A DNA stretch of 34,819 nucleotides from Ignisphaera aggregans (GTDB taxonomy: Archaea > Thermoproteota > Thermoprotei_A > Sulfolobales > Ignisphaeraceae). The translations under genes and the position numbers were made by a program. The notes beneath the pieces are model-generated. The model did no database searches and was not told the origin of the DNA. It was given only the letters and a program-made list of their open reading frames with translations. The stretch lies in NCBI GenBank assembly GCA_015662595.1, contig DQTV01000015.1:1-34819 (forward strand). The letters run 5' to 3'. Below, in pieces: positions 9,267-17,927 of this stretch (its first letter is position 1; every line of letters starts with the position of its first letter).

Positions 9267-9470
9267 ACATCATCCCATTATAAGGTTGCTAGAGCGGTAA
9301 ATAATGTTGTAGGCTCTTAGTTTGTAGGTTTGTAACGCTAATGACAGGCATTGGGGTATAGTGGAGTTCGTTACAGTACTGGCTTGATATGGTGTGTAGA
9401 TATCGGTTTAAGAAATAGAAACAGTCAGGTTTATTGCTACGATTAGTTCTATGTAGGGTAGGGTCAGGGG

Positions 9471-11342
9471 ATGGAAGCCGGACTTCTCATTCTCATAGCG
9501 CTAATAATATACGCTGTGTTTTACTTCACGCACGGTAAGTATATAGAGAGAGCTGTTGTGAAGGCCGATTCTAGACGCGAAACTCCTGCGAAGAGACTTT
9601 ATGACGGTGTTGATTACGTACCGGCTAACAAGTATGTTCTGTATGGCCATCATTTCGCGTCTATAGCTGGTGCAGGACCTATTGTTGGACCCGCTATTGC
9701 ATTGGCCTGGGGCTGGCTTCCCTGTATATTGTGGATATGGTTTGGAAACGTCTTCATAGGAGTGGTCCACGATTACCTCTCGCTGATGGCGAGTGTCAGG
9801 TATGATGGTAGGTCTATTGGGTGGATAGCTGGTAAGCTCATGGGGAGGAAAGCTACGTACATATTCAACGCATACATATGGTTTGCTCTACTGCTTGTAG
9901 TTGCAGCATTTGCTTTCGTGATTTCAGCGCTCTTCTCAGCAACTCCGGGTGCAGGAGTATCAGCCTTATTGCTACTGCTTTTCGCAGTCATAACAGGATT
10001 TCTAATGTATAGAACAAGGCTTGGATTTAAGGGCGGTACTGTGATAGGCTGGATCTTCATAATACTCGCCGTCTTGGTGGGTGTATATGTTCAGCAAGTA
10101 GGAACGTTCCATCTAGATTTTTACCAGTGGCTTGTAATCCTCCTGGTCTACATAATCGTAGCAGCTTCACTACCTGTATGGGTACTACTTCAGCCACGTG
10201 ACTATCTCAACGCATATATTCTATGGGCTAGCTTAGCAATAGGTGGTGCTGCTCTCATAGCTTTAGCATTGAGAGGAGGAGCAACACTTGTTCTACCTAG
10301 CGTAACAGGGTTTGTAGCAAATGTTGTTGGTGGTCAACCCTCACCGTTCTGGCCAACAGTCCCGTTAATAATAGCGTGTGGAGCTCTCTCAGGATTCCAT
10401 AGCTTGGTAGGCTCTGGTACTACGAGTAAGCAGCTTGCGGACGAGCTTCACGGACTTCTAGTAGGTTATGCAGGTATGGAAACTGAGGGCTTTCTATCAA
10501 CGATGGTCATAGCGTCTATGGCAGCCTTTGGGGTTACCGCCCTTACCGACACCGTATACTCAGCTATCGCTGCGGGTAACGCTAAGGTGTTGAGCATAGT
10601 CAACAAGATATCGATGAGTCTCGGTATGGGAAGTATAGCGGCCGGTGCATCTAAGGAAGCGATAGCCGAGGTTATGAAGGCGTTTGCAGCTAACCCAACA
10701 GTATTTGGTAAATACTATGCACCTCTCGCTGGAGCATTAAAGTGGAAGGTGATACCTCTTAGCTACGCCTATGCAACGAACAAAGCGTTTGGACTCGATC
10801 TAACGGCTATGTGCATCTTCAGCACTCTATGGATCACAGGTTTCGCACTGACATCCCTTGACACAGGGACTAGGCTGGGTAGATACGCGTGGCAGGAGCT
10901 TATGGAGCCCATAAAGTCGAGATCTACAACGGTATACAGGGTGCTTGTCAATAAGTGGGTAGCTTCCACTATACTAGCTGTGTTGGGAGTACTTCTCGCA
11001 GCAACAAAGCAGTTCCTAGTTATATGGCCAGCCTTTGCGGGCATGAACCAGCTTCTAGCAAGCCTTGCACTGATGACCATAGCGATCTGGACCGCTAAGG
11101 TGCAGAAGGCAACAGGTTTAGGAAAAGCTTTGGTAATAGCACCGGCTGTCTTCCTATGGATAACGGTTACAATAGCTTTGATATGGTATGAAGTTGTGGT
11201 CATACCAGCTTTAGTCAAAGCTGGTAAAATCGCTACGGCTAGTGCTGTAGCTGGGATTACAGCTATAGGACTACTATTGAACTTCCTAATCTTCGGACTA
11301 TGGATTAAAAGTCTTAGAAAGCCAGAAACTGAGTTCGTGTAA
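9471..11342 (+). CDS. cstA: Carbon starvation protein CstA family transporter
   Basis: YVPANKYVLYGHHFASIAGAGPIVGPAIALAWGWLPCILWIWFGNVFIGVVHDYLSLMASVRYDGRSIG is the CstA hallmark; many TM helices. Confidence 0.93.
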   Translation: MEAGLLILIALIIYAVFYFTHGKYIERAVVKADSRRETPAKRLYDGVDYVPANKYVLYGHHFASIAGAGPIVGPAIALAWGWLPCILWIWFGNVFIGVVHDYLSLMASVRYDGRSIGWIAGKLMGRKATYIFNAYIWFALLLVVAAFAFVISALFSATPGAGVSALLLLLFAVITGFLMYRTRLGFKGGTVIGWIFIILAVLVGVYVQQVGTFHLDFYQWLVILLVYIIVAASLPVWVLLQPRDYLNAYILWASLAIGGAALIALALRGGATLVLPSVTGFVANVVGGQPSPFWPTVPLIIACGALSGFHSLVGSGTTSKQLADELHGLLVGYAGMETEGFLSTMVIASMAAFGVTALTDTVYSAIAAGNAKVLSIVNKISMSLGMGSIAAGASKEAIAEVMKAFAANPTVFGKYYAPLAGALKWKVIPLSYAYATNKAFGLDLTAMCIFSTLWITGFALTSLDTGTRLGRYAWQELMEPIKSRSTTVYRVLVNKWVASTILAVLGVLLAATKQFLVIWPAFAGMNQLLASLALMTIAIWTAKVQKATGLGKALVIAPAVFLWITVTIALIWYEVVVIPALVKAGKIATASAVAGITAIGLLLNFLIFGLWIKSLRKPETEFV

Positions 11343-11469
11343 TTGGGATCAGGAAGAAGATGAATACGTATCCCAGACATTTTTACCGTCTACGCTCCTA
11401 ATCTTAGACCGTATCCCTCAGGTCATGGAATCTCTAACCGCTTTGCATACCTAAGAGGTAGACCGGTAG

Positions 11470-11751
11470 ATGGTCATGATGATACGCAACGTTGTTAATA
11501 AGGTGCTCAACATGATTGCGTCAGTATTCAGGGGTAAGTCGGTAGAATATCTCGGGATTGAGCTTCGAGAATTAGAAAACATCTTTGCATTATTGATCAT
11601 AGGCTCATTCATTGGGCTCCCGAGCCCACCTACAACCATATCTCTAAGGCTTTTACCATACCTAGGTCGCGAACTTATAGTAGCTACATACATAAGCGAG
11701 AGATTGGACGATATGCTAGGGGAGATGGCGGGAGTCTTTGATATAGAGTAG
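11470..11751 (+). CDS. Small conserved-type hypothetical protein upstream of arsA
   Basis: 93 aa ORF ending just before arsA. Hydrophobic central segment with PSPPTTISLRLLPYLGRELIVATYISERLDDML. Confidence 0.65.
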   Translation: MVMMIRNVVNKVLNMIASVFRGKSVEYLGIELRELENIFALLIIGSFIGLPSPPTTISLRLLPYLGRELIVATYISERLDDMLGEMAGVFDIE

Positions 11752-11754
11752 AGC

Positions 11755-12753
11755 GTGTTTTCAATGAGACAGACGATCATAAGGTTCTTTGTAGGTAAAG
11801 GTGGGGTGGGTAAGACCACTTGTGCTGCAGCTTACGCTCTTCGAAAGGCTCGAGAAGGCTATAGAACACTAATCGTTAGTCTAGACCCCGCGCATAACCT
11901 AGGCGATGTATTTGATACGGAGTTAGGTGATGAGCCGAGGACCATCGAGAGTAACCTGGTAGCTATAGAGGTTGACTATGATGCCATGATTAGAAAGCAT
12001 TTGAAGACTCTTGGTGAGAGAATTAAGGATATCTATGGCTATCTCAGGGTACTGAACCTCGATAAGTACATAGATGTGCTTAAACATGCTCCAGGGATAG
12101 AGGAGCAGGCTGTGCTTGATAGGATTGTTGAGATAGTCAAGGATTATGTGTTCAGAAAATCTGTTGATGTACTGGTATTCGATACTCCTCCAACAGGTTT
12201 GACACTGCGTATCATGGCACTTCCAGCGATCTCGCTTATCTGGATAAGCAAGTTGATGGAGTTGAGGTTAGCGATACTCGATAGGAGAAAGGCTATTGCT
12301 AGAGTACTTGGTGAGAGGCGTTGGGAGGTTGTGGTGGCTGGGCACAGAATAGAGCTGCCTATCGATGTTGCTGAAGACCCCATATTCCAGGAACTCAAAA
12401 AGCTCTATGAGGAGTACTCGATGATACATTCTGTACTTACGAACAAGGATATGTCTAGCGTAATAATCGTAGTAAACCCCGAAACACTACCGATCGTAGA
12501 GGCTAAGAGAGCATACGATTTCCTTTCAAAGCTTGGTATCTCAGTTAGCTATCTAATCGTAAACAAGGTCCTTAAACTACATGCCGTAAGTAATGAGCTC
12601 AGGCAGAAGTTGACTGAACAGGAAAGAGCTCTGAGCTTGGTACATCAACTATTTAGCGGTATGAACGTGGTTGAAGTTCCGTATCTACCCTTTGAACCTC
12701 GAGGCATCGAAGCGCTTGAAAAGTTAGCACAGATTTTGAAAAGCGTGGAGTAG
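11755..12753 (+). CDS. ArsA/Get3-family P-loop ATPase
   Basis: FFVGKGGVGKTTCAAAYALRKAREGYRTLIVSLDPAHNLGDVFDTEL; VFDTPPTGLTLRIMALP. Confidence 0.92.
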   Translation: MFSMRQTIIRFFVGKGGVGKTTCAAAYALRKAREGYRTLIVSLDPAHNLGDVFDTELGDEPRTIESNLVAIEVDYDAMIRKHLKTLGERIKDIYGYLRVLNLDKYIDVLKHAPGIEEQAVLDRIVEIVKDYVFRKSVDVLVFDTPPTGLTLRIMALPAISLIWISKLMELRLAILDRRKAIARVLGERRWEVVVAGHRIELPIDVAEDPIFQELKKLYEEYSMIHSVLTNKDMSSVIIVVNPETLPIVEAKRAYDFLSKLGISVSYLIVNKVLKLHAVSNELRQKLTEQERALSLVHQLFSGMNVVEVPYLPFEPRGIEALEKLAQILKSVE

Positions 12754-12772
12754 TTACTATAGGGATTAGCTC

Positions 12773-13444
12773 TTGGTGTTAGGGTATGCACATAAGCTCT
12801 CAATTATGATTACTAGCCCTGTATTCTTTGGGATTCTTTTACTGGCTGGCGTCACTATAATTCAATTCTATCGTGGGAGGAGGAAGAATCTTGAGATACT
12901 GGAGAGGAGTATAAGGATTCTTGAAGAGGTGATTAAGCCGAAAAGCAAGGAGTATACCGTTATAGGTATTTACGTGGGATATCACGCAAAGTACCTAGTT
13001 GATCGAGGTGGGGTTCGCGAGGTAGATGCGACGGTTGTGCTTTTACCTCGTCAAAGCCTTCTCTACATACCGATAGCTATCGTGACCAGTAGATTCGATA
13101 GACTTTACCTGGTATTTCAACTGCGTAAAACACCTTGTGCAGAAGCTCATTTAGTACGTAAGGGGTATTACCGTCTTGGCGTAAAGCGAGTCGTTAAAAA
13201 CTTTGAAAATATGGTATGTGAAAGTGTTGAGATAGGCAATGCTAGGTATCACCTTGTGTATACCTCGAGGCCTATGGCTGAGAAGCTGCTGAGGTTTGCT
13301 AATGAGTTGAGTAGACCGTCGATACTGAATCACGTTGCTGTAGTTCCTAAACTAAACCGCCTCTATATAGCAGCTAAACTCGATCTGGAGGTATTACACG
13401 AATTGATAGCTAAAAGCTATGCTCTAGCCAGAGAGGTTGCTTGA
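12773..13444 (+). CDS. Hypothetical protein with N-terminal TM anchor, downstream of arsA
   Basis: 223 aa, TTG start, helix SPVFFGILLLAGVTIIQFY followed by RGRRK. Co-directional and close to arsA. Confidence 0.65.
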   Translation: MVLGYAHKLSIMITSPVFFGILLLAGVTIIQFYRGRRKNLEILERSIRILEEVIKPKSKEYTVIGIYVGYHAKYLVDRGGVREVDATVVLLPRQSLLYIPIAIVTSRFDRLYLVFQLRKTPCAEAHLVRKGYYRLGVKRVVKNFENMVCESVEIGNARYHLVYTSRPMAEKLLRFANELSRPSILNHVAVVPKLNRLYIAAKLDLEVLHELIAKSYALAREVA

Positions 13445-13825
13445 GCTTTGTGAGGTACCCGCTTTAGTATCGCCACATGTCTGGGCTCTATGCACGGGAA
13501 CTAACACTATTGGTCTAAGCTCTACCATAGCCTGAACAAGCTTTCTTCGGCCACTATCAAGTAGTCGCCATAGTGTACCTCGGGATATACCCATGCGCTT
13601 AGCTGCCTCCTCCTGCGTGAGTTTTTCAAGGTATACAAGCCTCAAAGCCTCTAGCTCATCTGGATAAAGCTCTATACCCTCACCTTGTGCTGCTGGTCTT
13701 CCTGAGCTATCTATGGGGATGAATGTAACGTGAGGAAATGCAAACCATATAGCTCTAGGCTTCGGCATTCTACCAACACAACCTCGCCTCCAACGCCATA
13801 TCCACGGGCCACTCATACCAAACAC
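13424..13825 (-). CDS. DUF134 family DNA-binding protein (sigma-70-like HTH regulator)
   Basis: P(F)HVTFIPI...LYPDELEALRLVYLEKLTQEEAAKRMGISRGTLWRLLDSGRRKLVQAM is the DUF134 signature. Start may be MSGPWIW (13816) or MPKPR. Confidence 0.88.
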   Translation of the reverse strand: MFGMSGPWIWRWRRGCVGRMPKPRAIWFAFPHVTFIPIDSSGRPAAQGEGIELYPDELEALRLVYLEKLTQEEAAKRMGISRGTLWRLLDSGRRKLVQAMVELRPIVLVPVHRAQTCGDTKAGTSQSSSNLSG

Positions 13826-13911
13826 CTCAGTACTCTCTAGACAACCCCTTACATAGCAGCCTACCTAGTTTCCTTACTCAGAGTTCAGAGGTATAGAACT
13901 TAGCAACTTTG

Positions 13912-13951
13912 TGTGCAGCCGCACAAAACTTATAATCTGTGCAGCTGCACA
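13912..13951. promoter_or_regulatory. Twin palindromic operator: TGTGCAGCCGCACA (13912-13925) and TGTGCAGCTGCACA (13938-13951) flanking TATA-like aaacttataatc
   Basis: Two 14-bp inverted repeats (TGTGC-N4-GCACA), centre-to-centre 26 bp, immediately upstream of the ATG at 13970 and in the divergent gap next to a DUF134 regulator. Confidence 0.75.
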
Positions 13952-13969
13952 GAAATCTTGGTGTTAAGT

Positions 13970-14233
13970 ATGTGGTGGCTTTTCATGCCATGGATGGGCT
14001 TTGGCAGAGGAGGGCGTTGGGGATGGGTAGGACCATACCCAGGACGTGGACCATGGAGTCACTTGCCACCGTGGATGAGGCCCGGATGGATATGGGGTAA
14101 AGGAGCTTGTTGGTGGCTTTTCGGCCTCCCATACTGGATCATGAGGGCTTGGTATCCACCGCCGATAGTTCCATGGTACGCCATATGGAGATACCCGATA
14201 CCTTGGTACCCATACTACCCCTATCCCTGGTGA
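13970..14233 (+). CDS. Trp/Pro/Tyr/Gly-rich mini-protein (87 aa from ATG MWWLFMPW; listed ORF begins at 13913), possibly DUF5320-like
   Basis: The start at 13970 places the palindromes in the promoter, not the CDS. Manual count gives 17 Trp and 17 Pro in 87 residues. Confidence 0.7.
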   Translation: MWWLFMPWMGFGRGGRWGWVGPYPGRGPWSHLPPWMRPGWIWGKGACWWLFGLPYWIMRAWYPPPIVPWYAIWRYPIPWYPYYPYPW

Positions 14234-14240
14234 CTAGCTG

Positions 14241-14432
14241 ATGTACTGGTACCCATACTATCCTCCATACATTGTGTTTCCCTACGACCCGATAGCGTTG
14301 ATGTACAGCGTCTTACAATGGCTTTGGTATCCCTACTACGTAGCGCTAACACTGGAGATCTACAGGATAACTTTAGAGAGCATTCGTAAAGCGATGGAGA
14401 TGCTTAAAGAGCACAGAGAGCACGTACGTTAA
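14241..14432 (+). CDS. Second Trp/Tyr/Pro-rich mini-protein with helical C-terminus
   Basis: MYWYPYYPPYIVFPYDPIALMYSVLQWLWYPYYVALTLEIYRITLESIRKAMEMLKEHREHVR, starting 7 nt after the previous stop. Confidence 0.65.
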   Translation: MYWYPYYPPYIVFPYDPIALMYSVLQWLWYPYYVALTLEIYRITLESIRKAMEMLKEHREHVR

Positions 14433-14889
14433 GCAGCGTAAATAAGTCCAGAGCTTGACCCTAAGCTTTAACAAGTTTTGACGTATACGGTCTATCGTTT
14501 TACAAGCTAGATAGCCGCTATGCACGTTCAGAATCATTATTACGGTAAACAGCGACCCTTATAGAAACCTGCTTTTTCACATAAAGTCTTCGCATTCTGA
14601 ACCTGATGAAGGTGAGCCGTAGACGATGATATGGTACTTCAGCACATGAAGCTATAGAGTGTTCAGGTAGAGAGCCTTTTCTAGACAACGTTGAGCTCAC
14701 TAACGATGGTATTGTTGGAGATTAGGTTTGGAACACTAAGAACATGAGTCTTAATCTTTAGAACTACTACACGGACAACGATGCTGTATGACATGGTAGT
14801 GTTCAAACTTCCATCCTATGATTACTAAGAAGCGCTATTTAGGAGGGTAGGCCATTGAGATAATACGCAACATCATTACAAGGATTGTT

Positions 14890-15120
14890 ATGACAGTGGT
14901 TGATGTGCGTGTATTTTCAATGCGTAGCAAGGTCGGGACCCAAGCTCGACCAATATGAAGATGTCTATGATGTGATTAGAGAGCGTCTTACTGCATACTA
15001 TAGAACTGACATTAACACCGCGAATTGTATCGAGAAGCATTCACCTACCTGAGGGAAACGATAAACGCTTATTGCAAAGTCGAACACCAGACCCCTTATT
15101 TTCCTCAGAGTTGCTGTACT
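14890..15120 (+). pseudogene. Possible decayed coding remnant (frameshifted)
   Basis: DQYEDVYDVIRERLTAYYRTDINTANCIEK runs to a stop near 15050. The adjacent frame continues with protein-like FTYLRETINAYCKVEHQTPYF. No ORF of 60 aa or more on the + strand spans the region. Confidence 0.3.
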
Positions 15121-15130
15121 AGACCTAGGT

Positions 15131-15736
15131 TTGCAGGTGAACATGCATCGCTATTACTATCGCTATTATATAGGGTGGTACAGGTATAGAGAAGTCGTAG
15201 ACTTGATAATATCTTGGGGTATACTAACGGTAGTCTTCTCTTGGAGTAACGTAGTGAGAGGCGATATAGCGGCTCTCCCGATATACGGCCTCGCCGTTCT
15301 ACTTAGTTTTGTCATACATGAGCTTGCTCATAGGAATGTTGCTAGGAAGCTTGGCGCTCACTCTTACTACCAGGCATGGTATCCCGGTTTACTAATGGCG
15401 CTACTCATATGCGCAATTAGCAGTGGTAGATTCGTTATTGCAGCTCCAGGTGCTGTAGTAGTTGAGAGCCCAAGTATACGTATTGCCGGTATCGTTGCTC
15501 TATGGGGTCCTCTAGCAAATGCTATAATGGCACTGTGTATGTATCCCCTTTCTCGATTATGTCATCCCATAGCCATTTACACGCTGATCATAGGCAATGT
15601 CAACTCGCTTTTAGCACTCTTTAATGCTCTACCCATACCACCTCTCGACGGTTATAAGGTTCTCAGGTACTCTCCCAAGCAATGGCTATGCTTATTCATT
15701 GCATCAGCGCTCATATACTTGGCATACGTATGCTAA
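15131..15736 (+). CDS. M50 (site-2 protease-like) membrane metalloprotease
   Basis: FVIHELAHRNVARKLGA (HExxH) and LLALFNALPIPPLDGYKVLRYS (N-P-DG motif); multiple TM helices. Confidence 0.85.
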   Translation: MQVNMHRYYYRYYIGWYRYREVVDLIISWGILTVVFSWSNVVRGDIAALPIYGLAVLLSFVIHELAHRNVARKLGAHSYYQAWYPGLLMALLICAISSGRFVIAAPGAVVVESPSIRIAGIVALWGPLANAIMALCMYPLSRLCHPIAIYTLIIGNVNSLLALFNALPIPPLDGYKVLRYSPKQWLCLFIASALIYLAYVC

Positions 15737-16017
15737 ACGTAACACACTTTCCAATTGTGGGATGTTACCATCTCAGCTTAAGTCCATACACCGTCCTAAC
15801 GCTGTGAGGACAGTGGAGTTCAGCACTACGATACAGCGAGCACAAGTCCCTAAGATATAAGGCGTTGCTGAAGTCCATCGACATACATCACGTGTGCGAA
15901 CTATCGTGATTTGTAGGGAGTAGAGCATTCGATTAGCGTACATGGCCAAGGGTTTGCAGCGCCCCACGTGAAGAACGTAGTGTTCGCGGCCAGTCAAGGT
16001 ATTGGGTAGGAGAAGTG

Positions 16018-16126
16018 TGGTGCGGGGGGTGGGATTTGAACCCACGCAGGCCTACGCCAGCGGGTCTCTTACCCCAGCCGGAAGGTCTTAAGCCCGCCCC
16101 CTTTGACCTAGCTCGGGCACCCCCGC
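16018..16126 (-). tRNA. tRNA-Leu(UAA) with 21-nt intron at 37/38; 3' CCA encoded
   Basis: Minus strand: GCGGGGG acceptor, D arm CCC/GGG, anticodon stem GCGGG/CCCGC, loop CTTAAG^intron^A, T arm GTGGG-TTCAAAT-CCCAC, acceptor CCCCCGC, A, CCA. The intron ACCTTCCGGCTGGGGTAAGAG forms a BHB (CTTA/TAAG, AGA bulges). Confidence 0.93.
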
Positions 16127-16210
16127 ACCACTCGCTCATCTGATGATAGTTTTAGAGGCTAAAAACCTGCTTCACTAATCGGATGCTGGCTGTGATGAAG
16201 CACGAGCGTA

Positions 16211-16792
16211 GTGAGTGTTATGATCGAAGTCAAGGGTTCTGAGCCCCGGTTGCTCATAACTACGGTGTTTGGACGTGAGGCTATGGCAGCGCTTGAGGTG
16301 GAGAGCGCACTTCTAGATATGTGTAGGGATGTAGTTGTTGAGTATCGTAGGAGAAAGGGACTGGTAATCGTGTTCTCCAGCGTCTGCAGGGATCCTTATA
16401 GCATGGTTTTGAGACTACGTGCGAGAGGTTGTAGCGCTATTAGATGGGCTATACCTCTACAAAGCTATGTACGGTCACGCTATGAGGATATTCGAAGAGC
16501 TTGTCGCGATATTGTGATGTTCTATCCAGAGAGAAAGCCGATCATACTCGTGGGCATATGTAGAAAGAGAGGGTGGTACATAGACTCCTGTACACGCTTA
16601 CTAAAGTTTGTTGGTGAAGATCTTGAGAGCTTAGGTATAGCTGAAGTCGATTTCAAGAGGTACTCCTACGTTTTGCGAATCGAGATAGTAGATGATGTAG
16701 CATTCCTAAGTCTTTACCGTAGAAGTGACGAACATCTATTTAGATTCAGACCTAGCTATCTCCATACACAGCTTCCACAAGTCATCGTTTAG
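16211..16792 (+). CDS. THUMP-domain-like RNA-binding protein (COG1818 type)
   Basis: Small basic ORF beginning PRLLITTVFGREAMAALEVESALLDM, resembling archaeal THUMP proteins. Start codon uncertain. Confidence 0.6.
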   Translation: MSVMIEVKGSEPRLLITTVFGREAMAALEVESALLDMCRDVVVEYRRRKGLVIVFSSVCRDPYSMVLRLRARGCSAIRWAIPLQSYVRSRYEDIRRACRDIVMFYPERKPIILVGICRKRGWYIDSCTRLLKFVGEDLESLGIAEVDFKRYSYVLRIEIVDDVAFLSLYRRSDEHLFRFRPSYLHTQLPQVIV

Positions 16793-17266
16793 CCATGTCA
16801 GATTCCTTAGCCCCTTACCCTTAACCCCAGGCGCTATAGTCGATGAGTCGATCAGTGCGTATCCAACAACTATGGCATACCTTTCACTAGGTTCGAGAAC
16901 AGCAACAAAGTCACCTACAGAGAAAGGGGTAAGCACTCTCCTTATCCCCGGGATCATGACATCGGCACCGCGCATTAGCGGGTCTACAGCTCCCTCATCA
17001 ACAACGACCATAGGTAGGAGCCTGACTCCCTTAGCATACATATAGTTTACTATGAACAGCGTTGGTGCATATCCACTATATCTAGGACCTTTAAATAACA
17101 GTGGTAGGTTATCAGCTACAATAACTTCATACTTACTCTCTGAAACGACCTTGACACTCTCCGCATTCCGTAGAAGGTCTATGATAGCCTTATCAACATC
17201 TTTTCTAAGCTCTAGAGACTTCACAATCTCTTTTATGTTCTTCTTAGACAGGTACTGCACCCTCAT
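16736..17266 (-). CDS. PUA-domain protein, MCT-1/Tma20-like (COG2016)
   Basis: VDEGAVDPLMRGADVMIPGIRRVLTPFSVGDFVAVLEPSERYAIVVGYALIDS...KGKGLRNLTWLNDDLW. Confidence 0.85.
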   Translation of the reverse strand: MRVQYLSKKNIKEIVKSLELRKDVDKAIIDLLRNAESVKVVSESKYEVIVADNLPLLFKGPRYSGYAPTLFIVNYMYAKGVRLLPMVVVDEGAVDPLMRGADVMIPGIRRVLTPFSVGDFVAVLEPSERYAIVVGYALIDSSTIAPGVKGKGLRNLTWLNDDLWKLCMEIARSESK

Positions 17267-17328
17267 AGTGGTGACTACCGCTATCCAACAACGTAGGGTA
17301 AGAAATCTTTATATTTCTTAAGCAAGGG

Positions 17329-17925
17329 ATGTGCATTGGTGGAGCGGTCATGAGTATCAGAGCGTTTATAGCTATAGAGATTGAGAACCCATCAGTGTTA
17401 TCTAACCTGATAAGGGTACGTGATATGTTCACTGCAACTGGTGCTGATCTAAAACCTGTTGAGGATGAAAATATTCACCTAACTATACGGTTCTTAGGAG
17501 AGGTGTCTAGCGTAACCATTGAGGAGATTAAGAGGATTCTGAACGATATACCGAAACACATTACTAAGTTCGAGATGAGGGTTTTTGGTGTAGGAGCATT
17601 CCCATCGATATCGAGACCTCGTGTAATCTGGGCAGGTGTTGTTGACGGTGTTGAGCAGCTAGCTAAGATGAGACGGATAGTTGATGAGGGTATCGCCAGG
17701 GCAAGGCTTCACGATGTGCATAGGGATCAGCATGAGTTCTCGCCACATATAACATTGGCTAGAGTTCGTAGCAGTCGTAACATAGCTAGGGTTACAGATC
17801 TTCTCAATCAGTTGAAAGACTATGATTTTGGGGTGACACCAGTTACAGAGGTAAAGCTTAAGCAGAGCATACTAACCCCTAGAGGCCCCATATACAGAGA
17901 CTTATACGTTGTGAAGCTGGGGTAG
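17329..17925 (+). CDS. thpR: RNA 2',3'-cyclic phosphodiesterase / 2'-5' RNA ligase (2H family)
   Basis: Two HxT motifs: NIHLTIRFLGEV and FSPHITLARVRS; RAFIAIEIENP N-terminus. First ATG codons ambiguous (17329 or 17350). Confidence 0.92.
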   Translation: MCIGGAVMSIRAFIAIEIENPSVLSNLIRVRDMFTATGADLKPVEDENIHLTIRFLGEVSSVTIEEIKRILNDIPKHITKFEMRVFGVGAFPSISRPRVIWAGVVDGVEQLAKMRRIVDEGIARARLHDVHRDQHEFSPHITLARVRSSRNIARVTDLLNQLKDYDFGVTPVTEVKLKQSILTPRGPIYRDLYVVKLG

Positions 17926-17927
17926 AG

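Noticed and set aside
10769-11380. 203-aa minus-strand ORF opposite cstA
   Set aside because: Shadow ORF of a clear CstA coding frame; no recognisable motif.
13913-13969. N-terminal extension of the W-rich ORF (MQPHKTYNLCSCTEILVLS)
   Set aside because: This stretch is the palindrome-TATA-palindrome regulatory region; its composition differs from the protein and the ATG at 13970 fits better.
14580-14640. Possible C/D box elements (ATTCTGAACCTGATGA...CGATGATA)
   Set aside because: No box C at the right distance upstream and no downstream CTGA; likely chance matches.
16725-17321. Plus-strand ORFs 16725-17045 and 17052-17321
   Set aside because: Antisense to the PUA-domain gene, which has clear family motifs on the minus strand.
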